From Oppiella nova (Eukaryota; Arthropoda; Arachnida; Sarcoptiformes; Oppiidae): a DNA stretch of 64,000 bases. This document shows positions 54,500 through 64,000 of this stretch, one piece after another. The notes below the pieces were generated by a model. It did no database searches, was not told where the DNA came from, and saw only the letters and a program-made list of their open reading frames with translations. The stretch covers positions 124,001 through 188,000 of the forward strand of contig CAJPVJ010000001.1 in NCBI GenBank assembly GCA_905397405.1. The letters are read 5' to 3'. Numbering within the stretch: position 1 is the first letter of the stretch; each line of letters starts with the position of its first letter. The position numbers and the translations under genes are program-made.

Positions 54500-54556
54500 G
54501 GTCTTGACATAGTAAGAACTTTCCAGAGATGGATTGGTGCCTTCGGGAACTTACAT

Positions 54557-54629
<73 letters not shown>

Positions 54630-54729
54630 TTCCTTATTTGCCAGCACTTCGGGTGGGAACTTTAAGGATACTGCCAGTGACAAACTGGAGGAAGGCGGGG
54701 ACGACGTCAAGTCATCATGGCCCTTACGA

Positions 54730-54766
<37 letters not shown>

Positions 54767-54815
54767 GGTTGCTACCTAGCGATAGGATGCTAATCTCAAA
54801 AAGCCGATCGTAGTC

Positions 54816-54874
<59 letters not shown>

Positions 54875-54878
54875 AATG

Positions 54879-54933
<55 letters not shown>

Positions 54934-55002
54934 TTGTTGCACCAGAAGTAGGTAGTCTAACCGTAAGGAGGACGCTTACCACGGTGTGGCCGATGACTGG
55001 GG

Positions 55003-55054
<52 letters not shown>

Positions 55055-55055
55055 A
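53518..55055 (+). rRNA. rrs: 16S ribosomal RNA
   Basis: Begins at the AACTGAAGAGTTTGATC start and ends with the anti-Shine-Dalgarno GGATCACCTCCTTA at 55042-55055, about 1538 bases. The universal segments (e.g. GTGCCAGCAGCCGCGGTAAT, ACACCGCCCGTCACACC) are intact. Variable regions match the Acinetobacter pattern. Confidence 0.98.
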
Positions 55056-55114
55056 ACGAAAGATTGACGATTGGTAAGAATCCACAACAAGTTGTTCTTC
55101 ATTGATGTATCTGA

Positions 55115-55120
55115 GGGTCT

Positions 55121-55164
<44 letters not shown>

Positions 55165-55191
55165 CAAGTTCAAGTCTTGTCAGACCCACCA
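55115..55191 (+). tRNA. tRNA-Ile (anticodon GAT)
   Basis: 77 bases with encoded CCA, D-loop AGCTCAGTTGGTTAGAGC, anticodon GAT in a stem of CACGCTT and AAGCGTG and T-loop GTTCAAG. Lies in the 16S-23S spacer as is usual. Confidence 0.98.
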
Positions 55192-55235
55192 AGTCTACTG
55201 AACACAGAAGAGCAGATATATTAAGATCTTAAGCT

Positions 55236-55311
55236 GGGGACTTAGCTTAGTTGGTAGAGCGCCTGCTTTGCACGCAGGAGGTCAACGGTTCGACTCCGTT
55301 AGTCTCCACCA
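55236..55311 (+). tRNA. tRNA-Ala (anticodon TGC)
   Basis: 76 bases with encoded CCA, anticodon TGC in CCTGCTTTGCACGCAGG and T-arm GGTTCGACTCC. Second tRNA of the spacer. Confidence 0.98.
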
Positions 55312-55715
55312 TCACTTACATTGAACTTAAAATGTTCAAATAGACGTAAGATAAGTTAAGAAATAAGCATATAGTTGATTAGATCCTAGAGATTAACAAA
55401 TGGATGGCGTAGTATACGCACCAGTTGATAATCTCTGTGATTTATCACAGTTAACTACTCGCTGACGAGGCGGTAGTGAATCATTAACAGAATATATTTG
55501 AGTTGAAATAATTGTTTAAACTCGTTTTAGTTGATGTTAGCAAGCAATTGTTAATGTTGAGTGAAATGAGCACTAGCGATAAAACTGAATCAAGCGTTTT
55601 GGTATATGAATTAAATTGAAGCTGTATAGTGATTAAATTCACAGGCAACAAATAGAAGTGATTAAGTTCACATTGTTGATCCTCCTTGTAGGGATTAACG
55701 ACTGTTTGGGGTTGT
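55312..55715 (+). other. Internal transcribed spacer between tRNA-Ala and 23S
   Basis: About 400 AT-rich bases with no reading frame that looks like a gene. It contains the 5' arm of the pre-23S stem at its end: ACTGTTTGGGGTTGTATAGT (55701-55720) pairs with ACTATACAACACCCAAGCAGT (58604-58624) after 23S. Short repeats with the pattern GTGATTAAATTCAC and GTGATTAAGTTCAC (55628-55671) lie within it. Confidence 0.8.
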
Positions 55716-55893
55716 ATAGTCAAGTAATTAAGTGCATGTGGTGGATGCCTTGGCAGTCAGAGGCGATGAAAGACGTAATAGCCTGCGATAAGCTTCGGGG
55801 AGGCGGCAAATATCCTGTGATCCGGAGATTTCTGAATGGGGAAACCCACTTACCATAAGGTAGGTATCGCATGATGAATACATAGTCATGCGA

Positions 55894-55928
<35 letters not shown>

Positions 55929-56760
55929 TAGGAAAAGAAATCAATTGAGATTCCCTCAGTAGCGGCGAGCGAACGGGGATCAGCCCATTAAGTTATATGT
56001 GTTTTAGCGGAAAGCTCTGGGAAGTGCTACCGTAGAGGGTGATAGTCCCGTACACGAAAGGGCACATATAATGATGACGAGTAGGGCGAGGCACGTGAAA
56101 CCTTGTCTGAATATGGGGGGACCATCCTCCAAGGCTAAATACTCCTGACTGACCGATAGTGAACCAGTACCGTGAGGGAAAGGCGAAAAGAACCCCTGTG
56201 AGGGGAGTGAAATAGATCCTGAAACCGCATGCATACAAGCAGTGGGAGCCGACTTGTTCGGTGACTGCGTACCTTTTGTATAATGGGTCAGCGACTTATA
56301 TTCAGTAGCAAGGTTAACCGTATAGGGGAGCCGTAGAGAAATCGAGTCTTAATAGGGCGTTTAGTTGCTGGGTATAGACCCGAAACCGGGTGATCTATCC
56401 ATGAGCAGGTTGAAGGTTGGGTAACACTAACTGGAGGACCGAACCCACTGTCGTTGAAAAGCCAGGGGATGACTTGTGGATAGGGGTGAAAGGCTAATCA
56501 AACTCGGTGATAGCTGGTTCTCCCCGAAAGCTATTTAGGTAGCGCCTCGGACGAATACCATAGGGGGTAGAGCACTGTTTCGGCTAGGGGGTCATCCCGA
56601 CTTACCAAACCGATGCAAACTCCGAATACCTATGAGTACTATCCGGGAGACAGACTGCGGGTGCTAACGTCCGTAGTCAAGAGGAAAACAATCCAGACCG
56701 CCAGCTAAGGCCCCCAAATTATAGTTAAGTGGGAAACGATGTGGGAAGGCATAGACAGCT

Positions 56761-56812
<52 letters not shown>

Positions 56813-57600
56813 AGTCGAGTCGGCCTGCGCGGAAGATGTAACGGGGCTAAAACTATATGCCGAAGCTGCGGATGTGCACAATGTGCACGTGGTAGGGGAG
56901 CGTTCTGTAAGCCGATGAAGGTGTATTGAGAAGTATGCTGGAGGTATCAGAAGTGCGAATGCTGACGTGAGTAACGACAAAACGGGTGAAAAACCCGTTC
57001 GCTGAAAGACCAAGGGTTCCAGTCCAACGTTAATCGGGGCTGGGTGAGTCGACCCCTAAGGCGAGGCCGAGAGGCGTAGTCGATGGGAAATTGGTTAATA
57101 TTCCAATACTTCTGTGTAATGCGATGAGAGGACGGAGAAAGTTAAGTCAGCCTGGCGTTGGTTGTCCAGGTGAAAGGCAGTAGGCATGCATCTTAGGCAA
57201 ATCCGGGGTGCTCTATGCTGAGAGCTGATAGCAAGCTAGTTTACTAGCGAAGTGGCTGATACTATGCTTCCAGGAAAAGTCTCTAAGCTTCAGTTACACA
57301 GGAATCGTACCCTAAACCGACACAGGTGGTCAGGTCGAGTAGACCAAAGCGCTTGAGAGAACTCTGCTGAAGGAACTAGGCAAAATGGTACCGTAACTTC
57401 GGGAGAAGGTACGCTGCTGACGGTGATAGGACTTGCTCCTTGAGCTATTGGCAGCCACAGAAACCAGGCCCCTGCAACTGTTTATTAAAAACATAGCACT
57501 CTGCAAACACGAAAGTGGACGTATAGGGTGTGATGCCTGCCCGGTGCTGGAAGGTTAATTGATGGGGTTAGCGTAAGCGAAGCTCTTGATCGAAGCCCCA

Positions 57601-57682
<82 letters not shown>

Positions 57683-58088
57683 TGATGGGGGCGCTGTCTC
57701 CAGCAGAGGCTCAGTGAAATCGAAATCGCCGTGAAGATGCGGTGTACCCGCGGCTAGACGGAAAGACCCCGTGAACCTTTACTGCAGCTTGACATTGAAC
57801 TTTGATCTTACTTGTGTAGGATAGGTGGGAGGCTTTGAAGTAGTGACGCCAGTTGCTATGGAGCCATCCTTGAAATACCACCCTGGTAATATTGAGGTTC
57901 TAACTCTGTCCCGTTATCCGGGACGAGGACCATGTCTGGTGGGTAGTTTGACTGGGGCGGTCTCCTCCTAAAGAGTAACGGAGGAGTACGAAGGTGCGCT
58001 CAGCGTGGTCGGAAATCACGCGTAGAGTATAAAGGCAAAAGCGCGCTTAACTGCGAGACCCACAAGTCGAGCAGGTACGAAAGTAGGT

Positions 58089-58164
<76 letters not shown>

Positions 58165-58220
58165 ACCGCCCAAGAGTTCATATCGACGGCGGTGTTTGGC
58201 ACCTCGATGTCGGCTCATCT

Positions 58221-58271
<51 letters not shown>

Positions 58272-58417
58272 AGGTACGCGAGCTGGGTTTAGAACGTCGT
58301 GAGACAGTTCGGTCCCTATCTACCGTGGGCGTTGGAAATTTGAGAGGATCTGCTCCTAGTACGAGAGGACCAGAGTGGACGAACCTCTGGTGTACCGGTT
58401 GTGACGCCAGTCGCATC

Positions 58418-58473
<56 letters not shown>

Positions 58474-58609
58474 ACCTCAAGATAAGATTTCCCTAGGACT
58501 TTATGTCCTCTAAAGAGCCGTTGAAGACTACGACGTTGATAGGTTGGATGTGGAAGTGCGGTGACGCATGAAGCTGACCAATACTAATTGCTCGTGAGGC
58601 TTGACTATA
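55716..58609 (+). rRNA. rrl: 23S ribosomal RNA
   Basis: The 5' end was placed at the TAGTCAAG that pairs with the CTTGACTA at 58600-58607 in the terminal stem, giving about 2890 bases. The sarcin-ricin loop AGTACGAGAGGACC (near 58357) and the peptidyl-transferase GACGGAAAGACC are intact. Ends are good to a few bases. No intervening sequence or intron was seen. Confidence 0.97.
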
Positions 58610-58775
58610 CAACACCCAAGCAGTTGTATACGAAGCATCATTTGATTCATAAAAGATCAAACATACTTGATTTAGTTGTAAAGCTAGTTACAATACCCAA
58701 CTCAAATGTTCTGTTAAACTCATTTGGTACGAAGTAAGGCATTTAAATAAGACCCGAACAAGTCCATAACAGTTT

Positions 58776-58890
58776 GCTGGCGACAATAGCAAGAGTGAAC
58801 CACCTGATCCCTTCCCGAACTCAGAAGTGAAACCTCTTAGCGCTGATGGTAGTGTGGGGTTACCCATGTGAGAGTAAGTCATCGCCAGCT
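58776..58890 (+). rRNA. rrf: 5S ribosomal RNA
   Basis: About 115 bases. The ends GCTGGCGAC and GTCATCGCCAGC pair; the internal CCCGAACTCAGAAGTGAAAC is the standard 5S loop region. It lies about 165 bases after 23S. Confidence 0.97.
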
Positions 58891-58900
58891 TTTAAATCTA

Positions 58901-58937
58901 AAACACCCCGATCTCTAGCGAGAGCGGGGTGTTTTTT
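58901..58937 (+). terminator. rrn operon terminator
   Basis: Stem AAACACCCCG and CGGGGTGTTT with TCTCTAGCGAGA making an inner stem; run of seven T. About 10 bases after 5S. Confidence 0.93.
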
Positions 58938-58986
58938 TATGCGCGGTATTTGGATATCTGGAAGAACGAAGTATAAAATGGATTAT

Positions 58987-59016
58987 TAAAAAGCTCTATT
59001 CTTTATAATAGAGCTT
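58987..59016 (-). terminator. Terminator of the flavoprotein gene
   Basis: On the minus strand AAGCTCTATT and AATAGAGCTT form a perfect 10-base stem with a 6-base loop, then TTTTTAATAA. It follows the stop at 59036. Confidence 0.85.
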
Positions 59017-59035
59017 AATTTGATAGGTAAAAACG

Positions 59036-60409
59036 TTATTTAAGTTGTCTTCGGGCATGTTTTAATGCAGTTCTTAAGCCTTCTTCCAAGGTTGGATGAT
59101 AAAAAGGTTTTGCTAATATCTCATCAATTGTTAGCTGTTCTGCAATGATCCAAGAGAGTAAGTGGGTCATATGTTCAGCAGATTCAATAAAAAGTTCAGC
59201 CCCTAAGAGTTTTCTGTTTTGCTGATCTACATAAACTTCAACAGCACCTTTATTTTTACCTAAAACCAATGCACGACCTTGTTTTTCATAAGAAGCAAAA
59301 CCTGTAACAAATGCTGTGTCTGATTTTGACAGCGTGGCAAAGTTTTGCCCAGCAATCCCCATTTCTGGACTACAGAACACAATACCTAAGGGGGATAAGT
59401 TATTTAAATGCTGAATATTGGGAAAATTTAAACAACTTGAAATGACATTTCCTCCTTCATTTGCAGCCTCATGTTGTAAAGGTGTTTGAGTAAAAGCATC
59501 ACCAATAATAAATATTGGGAAATCAGCCAATTGTTTAGTGGTGTGATGAACCGGTAATTGTTTTAAATCTGAGAATGCCTGATCAATGTTTTCGAGGGAC
59601 AAAGTTGATAAGTTTGTAGCACGACCAGTCGCATTTAAAATATAGTCAACCTGTATGGATTTAGATTCATTATTTTCAATAAATGATATTTCAACCCCAT
59701 TTTCAAGATCTTGGATTGAATCAGGTAAAACTTCAAATTTAATATTAAGTTCTTTGGATAATTCCGCTTGTGCGATTTCTTGTAAATTAGGGCTACTAAG
59801 TACCCCCACTTTTTTGCTTCTTGCAAAAACAGTTGTATTTACGCCTAAGCGATGCATTGCTTGAGCTAATTCGAGTGCAATCACACCACTGCCGATCACG
59901 GCAATAGACTTAGGCAGTGTCTCAAGCTCAAATACTTCATCTGAAGTAATCAGTTTATTGCCTAGTTTATTTTTCCAATCTTGGTTATAGGTCGGTGTTG
60001 AACCTACAGCAAGAATAAATGATTTAGATTGATAATGTTTTCCATCAACTTCAACCGTATTTGCATTTACAAATTTAGCCTCGCCATCAATTTTATGTGC
60101 AGCCTCCCAACTTTCTACATCTTTAAGCGTCGCCCGAGCAAAGCGATCACGTAAATCTCTGACATGTTGCATAACTTGACGTGTATCAATCTCTGCTTTT
60201 AGCTCCAAAGCGACTTCATTGGCATTTTGAATGTCATACATTCGATTTGCAGTTGAAATGAGAACTTTACTTGGCATACAGCCAACACGGACACAGGTTG
60301 TATCCCAAGGACCTTTATTAATAATCAGTAAGTTAGATGTATATTTGATTGCTTCTTTATATGCGCTAATACCTGCTGTTCCTGCGCCAATGATGATGAT
60401 GTCGTACAT
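59036..60409 (-). CDS. Dihydrolipoyl dehydrogenase-like flavoprotein disulfide reductase
   Basis: 457 residues. FAD-binding IIGAGTAGISAYKEA, redox Cys39 and Cys44 in CVRVGCMPSK, NAD-binding IAVIGSGVIALELAQAM near 175, FIIGDAF near 310, and the C-terminal His-Pro-Thr-x-Glu-Glu in FYHPTLEEG near 440 are all present. This is class I of the family. It is not beside a 2-oxoacid dehydrogenase operon, so the lipoyl partner cannot be named; mercuric or glutathione reductase is less likely because the mercury-binding C-terminal Cys pair and glutathione residues are not seen. GAGGAGAAG precedes the ATG. Confidence 0.85.
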   Translation of the reverse strand: MYDIIIIGAGTAGISAYKEAIKYTSNLLIINKGPWDTTCVRVGCMPSKVLISTANRMYDIQNANEVALELKAEIDTRQVMQHVRDLRDRFARATLKDVESWEAAHKIDGEAKFVNANTVEVDGKHYQSKSFILAVGSTPTYNQDWKNKLGNKLITSDEVFELETLPKSIAVIGSGVIALELAQAMHRLGVNTTVFARSKKVGVLSSPNLQEIAQAELSKELNIKFEVLPDSIQDLENGVEISFIENNESKSIQVDYILNATGRATNLSTLSLENIDQAFSDLKQLPVHHTTKQLADFPIFIIGDAFTQTPLQHEAANEGGNVISSCLNFPNIQHLNNLSPLGIVFCSPEMGIAGQNFATLSKSDTAFVTGFASYEKQGRALVLGKNKGAVEVYVDQQNRKLLGAELFIESAEHMTHLLSWIIAEQLTIDEILAKPFYHPTLEEGLRTALKHARRQLK

Positions 60410-60625
60410 CTCTTCTCCTCATTTAATTATATTAAAAGAAATATCAATTAAATATTTAACAGCAATTTATAAAAAATATTCATATAAAGAGTGTCGTCAA
60501 ATTATATTTTTTCAATATATCACAAGTATTAGATTGAAAAGTTTTGTAGATTTGAGTACATTTCGTGTAAAAGCCATAAAAGTATTTTTAGGGCAAAACT
60601 TATACTAAATACAATGGATGAAATT

Positions 60626-63600
60626 ATGATTTACTTAACAAAATTTAAAGAATTAGGGGTTAAAGCAACAGTTCTGGCGTCCTCATTAGCTTTAGTGGCG
60701 TGTGGCGGCGGTGGAGGCGGTGGATATTATGGGGATGATAAGAATAATGGTGGAACAGGTACAGGAAACGGTGGTAATGGTTCAACCACGGATACTAAAA
60801 AAGTTGTAGAAAGTTTGGGGCTTTCGCTACAAGATGCTGAAGCTAAACCAATTGATGTTGCTTATGACAATTCTAAAGTCTTAATTTCAGTTCAAGCCTT
60901 GAACAGTGATAAAGGTGGTGTTGCTGCTAAACTGGTAAATTTATCGATTGCAGATAGTGAAAAATTAGGTGTAACGAGCAAGACTTCTCAAGTAACAACT
61001 GGTGATGACGGTATTGCAGTATTTGAACTAAATATTCCTACATTAAATGCAAATTCTGGAAAAGTACAGCTGACTGCAACTGTAGATGGAACAACAATTA
61101 AACAGGTTTATACCCTTAATATTAAAAAAACAAGCACGATTCAAAGTGAATATAATCTTAAAATCCAACAGGGAGTTGTGCTTAATCTACCAAAAGGTTC
61201 AGCTTCTATTACTGCCCAAGTCACAGATAAAAATGGTGGTGTAAAAGCGAATCAATTTGTGTCTTTAGCTTTACCTGCTGAAATGCAAGGTAAATTTTCG
61301 ATTACAAATGGTTCTACCTTAAAAACAGATGAGCTAGGCAAAGCAACTTTTAATATTACTGCAAATAGTGATTTAACTGCAGCTGATATTGCTCAACTTG
61401 TATTAACCTCGTCAAGTTTAGACTTTAAATTAGTGGATGAGTTTAAAGCTGAGAGCCAAGCAAAAGCATCCATTACTTTTAAAGATGTTTCTCAAATTGT
61501 TCAAAAATTAGAAATTGTTACTCAAGATAGCCCTATTGTTGCACAAGGTGGAACGACACAAGTTACCGTTGTTGCAAAAAATAGTGATGGTAATCTTTTA
61601 ACCAATAAAAAAGTAAAATTATCTTTTACAGATAGTAGTGCTGTATATGGTGTAACGATTGATCAGGCAGAAGTGACAACTGATGCGAAAGGCTATGCAG
61701 TATTTACCCTTAAATCTGCATCATCGTATCCGATTGCCTTATCTCAACAAGGAATTAACTTAAAAGCGACTTATAGTGACTCCGCAGATATTTTTGCAAC
61801 AGCAACAGTTAAAGTGACAACTGCTGATACTGGAGCATCAAATCAACAGGCACTTCAACGTCTTGAAATTGCATCTTCGTATCAGATTAATGCAAAAAAT
61901 GATTCGATTACCATTACAGTCAAAGGAATTAATAATAAAGGTGAAGCTGCGACTCAAGGTAAGGTCAAACTCAGCCTAAATGCTGAAGCGAATTCTAATG
62001 GTGTTACTTTTGATGGAAGTGCAGAACAAGAATTTAAAACAGGTTATGTTACTTACACCTTAAAAACCAATGCTAAAACGCCAGCAGCTGTTGAAGCTTT
62101 AGTTGCGGCAGGTATTACTGCAACGTTTACCACAGATAATAATGTAACAAACAGCATTAAGATTACAGTAGAAGATGAAGCGAAGTCAGAGGAAGCATTA
62201 AGTTATCTTGCAATAGACCCGATTAATGTGGCCTATGATTACACTAAGGATCAAACCATTGTAGTCAAAGTGAAAGCTACAGGGGTAAAAGGTGGTGCAT
62301 TAAAAGGAGAGACTGTTAATTTAGGATTTTCAAAAGCATATTCAGTTTCAGAGTTGCAAAGCCTAGGATTAAGTCTAACTGGTTCTGCGGATGCACTTAC
62401 AGATGCAACAGGTTATGCAACATTTACCTATCAGTATAAAGCAAGCGGAAGTCCAACCCAAAAAGCATTAGTTGAGAATGGTTTAGGACTCATTGCTAAA
62501 CCAACCAATGGAGTTGGTGCGGCAAGTACAGTCAATCTCAATTTTAAAGCCCCAACAGCTCAAGGTGAAATTGATTTAGATCACTTGAATATTGATATGT
62601 TGGGTAGCCTCATTTTAACTGTAAATAACGAACAAACATTTGATGTAACCATTAATGCGTTGGGTACAGATGGTAAGGCGCTGGCGAATCAAAAAGTGTC
62701 TATCGGGCTAAATGATGCAGCGACAAGTAATGGAGCGAGCCTCGCGACGGCGGCAACACTTACAACGAATGCTCAAGGTCAAGCAACGTTTAAGATTAAG
62801 GTGAAAGCCAATAATACAAGTGAATTGGCGAACTTGGTTGCAAATGGTCTTACTGTGGCTGTAAAAGGAGTACGTACCGATGGTTCTGCTTATACAGTTA
62901 CGCGTAAAGTTGAGATTTCTCAACCTGTGGTTGTCATTCCCGATTTGGCCGCATTAAGTCTGAGCTATGATGTTCAAACCGTTTCTGTATTGGGTGGAGA
63001 GGTCCGTGTTAAAGTGATTGCCAAAGATGAGAATGGAGCAATTATTCCAAATACATCTGTCGCGATTGCATTATCAAGTTTAGCGGGTTCTCGAGTTTCA
63101 TTGTCAGACTCCAATGTGACAACAAATAGTAAGGGTGAAGCTGAATTTACCATTCGAGTTGCTGAAGGTGCTTATGATGCGAGCTTAATCAAGAATGGCA
63201 TCACCTTTGCTGTTGTGGGTACAAATCGTAATAATGGTGATCGTATTCAGCAGACGGGTTCGATTCAGGTTGCTGTTCCAGCCAATGCTTTGAATCCTCG
63301 TCTAACTACAGATACTAAATACGCTAAAGCGAATGATAAAATCAAGATTTATGCTTCAGTAAAAGATGAAGCTGGAGCTTATACTACGGGTACGCCGATG
63401 AGGCTTAGCCTAAACCCTGAGGCAGTTGCAGCAGGTGTTACATTAAGTGCAGACAGCATATTGGTTTCTTCTACGGGGAACGTAACGGTTGAACTCAATA
63501 TCCCTAATGGTTTAACAACAGCGCAGTTAAGTAAAATTTCAGTTATTGGTTCGATTAATAATCCGAATGGTGCAGAGATTAAAACGACCTTAGAGCTAGA

Positions 63601-64000
63601 AGTTCAAGATGTCGTAAATGATTATCACCTCTCGATAGATAGTAATAGAGCTTCGCTGAGCTTAGCTGGTGATACTGCTTTAGTAACAGTGAAATTATTA
63701 GATGCAAATCAAGGTGGTATTCAAAATCAACCTGTAAACTTAGCAATTGTTGATTCAAGGAATAGTACAACGATTAAAGGTGCGTCACAAATCGTCACAA
63801 ATCAATATGGGGAAGCGGTTTTTTCAATTGATATGAAAGCCTCTAATTCTTTAGATTTAAGTTCAATACAATTAATTGCGACGCATACAAATACACAAGG
63901 TGCAAAAGCACAGCAAATTTCTCAGATTGGAGTGCATACGCCAACTGCATTAATTCCTCAGCTAGATTTAAAATTAAAAGCTTCTAAAGACAAATTGCAT
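60626..64000 (+). CDS. Giant Ig-like repeat lipoprotein (partial, continues beyond window)
   Basis: Open to the window edge (1125 codons, no stop). Start ATG 60626 has GGATGA about 7 bases upstream; an in-frame ATG at 60614 does not. A signal peptide of about 23 residues ends in a lipobox LVAC, followed by an unusual Gly-rich stretch (Cys then seven Gly). Nine repeats of about 115-118 residues follow, each closing with a motif like TTDAKGYAVFTL (for example at nucleotides 61001, 61326, 61683, 62400, 62765, 63120, 63800), typical of bacterial Ig-like Big_1 or invasin domains. It is likely a surface-exposed adhesin-like or extracellular protein. Full length and C-terminus are unknown. Confidence 0.85.
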   Translation, partial: MIYLTKFKELGVKATVLASSLALVACGGGGGGGYYGDDKNNGGTGTGNGGNGSTTDTKKVVESLGLSLQDAEAKPIDVAYDNSKVLISVQALNSDKGGVAAKLVNLSIADSEKLGVTSKTSQVTTGDDGIAVFELNIPTLNANSGKVQLTATVDGTTIKQVYTLNIKKTSTIQSEYNLKIQQGVVLNLPKGSASITAQVTDKNGGVKANQFVSLALPAEMQGKFSITNGSTLKTDELGKATFNITANSDLTAADIAQLVLTSSSLDFKLVDEFKAESQAKASITFKDVSQIVQKLEIVTQDSPIVAQGGTTQVTVVAKNSDGNLLTNKKVKLSFTDSSAVYGVTIDQAEVTTDAKGYAVFTLKSASSYPIALSQQGINLKATYSDSADIFATATVKVTTADTGASNQQALQRLEIASSYQINAKNDSITITVKGINNKGEAATQGKVKLSLNAEANSNGVTFDGSAEQEFKTGYVTYTLKTNAKTPAAVEALVAAGITATFTTDNNVTNSIKITVEDEAKSEEALSYLAIDPINVAYDYTKDQTIVVKVKATGVKGGALKGETVNLGFSKAYSVSELQSLGLSLTGSADALTDATGYATFTYQYKASGSPTQKALVENGLGLIAKPTNGVGAASTVNLNFKAPTAQGEIDLDHLNIDMLGSLILTVNNEQTFDVTINALGTDGKALANQKVSIGLNDAATSNGASLATAATLTTNAQGQATFKIKVKANNTSELANLVANGLTVAVKGVRTDGSAYTVTRKVEISQPVVVIPDLAALSLSYDVQTVSVLGGEVRVKVIAKDENGAIIPNTSVAIALSSLAGSRVSLSDSNVTTNSKGEAEFTIRVAEGAYDASLIKNGITFAVVGTNRNNGDRIQQTGSIQVAVPANALNPRLTTDTKYAKANDKIKIYASVKDEAGAYTTGTPMRLSLNPEAVAAGVTLSADSILVSSTGNVTVELNIPNGLTTAQLSKISVIGSINNPNGAEIKTTLELEVQDVVNDYHLSIDSNRASLSLAGDTALVTVKLLDANQGGIQNQPVNLAIVDSRNSTTIKGASQIVTNQYGEAVFSIDMKASNSLDLSSIQLIATHTNTQGAKAQQISQIGVHTPTALIPQLDLKLKASKDKLH

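Noticed and set aside
55628-55671. Similar segments GTGATTAAATTCAC and GTGATTAAGTTCAC in the spacer as a regulatory site
   Set aside because: They are two near-palindromic copies in transcribed spacer and more likely reflect spacer repeats; no regulator is implicated.
53760-58882. Many short open frames in the rRNA genes and spacers
   Set aside because: They lie in structural RNA, have no ribosome sites and give low-complexity or nonsense products.
60231-60608. 125-codon frame on the plus strand opposite the flavoprotein start
   Set aside because: The first half is antisense to conserved redox-site codons and the second half is in AT-rich intergenic sequence, with no family resemblance.
1-64000. 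CRISPR arrays, insertion sequences, prophage, integrase or attachment sites
   Set aside because: No regularly spaced repeats, transposase, phage structural genes or tRNA-flanking direct repeats were seen in reading the window.

Overview
ORGANISM. The window is chromosomal DNA of an Acinetobacter (Gammaproteobacteria, Moraxellaceae). The 16S rRNA has the Acinetobacter type of variable regions, the DNA is AT-rich, and the gene order looks vertically inherited (topA, miaB-phoH-ybeY, slt, mdh, DUF2789, pssA, a complete rrn operon). I could not assign the species by eye. I saw no prophage, insertion sequence, integron or CRISPR array. LAYOUT. 1-2603: a broken GNAT acetyltransferase remnant, then uup (ABC-F) divergent from slyX. 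2727-10179: a LysR regulator followed by a five-gene operon resembling the Bacillus ycsF-ycsG-ycsI-kipI-kipA cluster (NRAMP-like transporter, pxpA, DUF1445 protein, fused pxpB-pxpC), here with a fused biotin carboxylase-biotin carrier gene added at its end. This points to uptake and ATP-dependent opening of 5-oxoproline, possibly made from D-glutamate. 10320-25522: mostly housekeeping and hypothetical genes, including topA, an HELLH putative metalloprotease, HdeD-like and AhpD-like proteins, glycerate kinase, a UvrD/Rep-like helicase, an RRM protein, a Kef-type antiporter and the rpmB-rpmG ribosomal pair. 25688-28892: an aldehyde dehydrogenase divergent from a TetR regulator with a clear palindrome between them, then purU. 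29114-30997: a tonB-exbB-exbD energy-transduction operon. 31113-43987: repair and RNA-modification functions (msrA, trxC, mnmC, yajQ, rnm-like PHP enzyme, ybeY, phoH, miaB), hot-dog thioesterases, yciI and yciB. 44277-53045: slt, an RNase T2-like protein whose catalytic motifs are lost, mdh, a 2OG-Fe(II) oxygenase, rlmJ, pssA and several uncharacterised proteins. 53100-58937: one rRNA operon (16S, tRNA-Ile, tRNA-Ala, 23S, 5S) with tandem promoters, RNase III-type processing stems and a terminator. 59036-64000: a dihydrolipoyl dehydrogenase-like flavoprotein, then the first 1125 codons of a giant Ig-like repeat lipoprotein that runs off the window. HOW THE GENES WORK TOGETHER. The clearest pathway unit is the 5-oxoproline operon. 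In it a urea-amidolyase-like carboxyltransferase pair (AHS1/AHS2, fused) sits directly beside a biotin carboxylase/carrier protein, so the operon encodes all parts of a biotin-dependent carboxylase as well as the Pxp hydrolase. The transporter has lost the metal-binding DPGN motif of NRAMP proteins, which fits an organic substrate. Other units are TonB-ExbB-ExbD, and the miaB-phoH-ybeY operon whose last two genes begin with TTG. Most transcription units end in strong hairpin terminators, many of them bidirectional.
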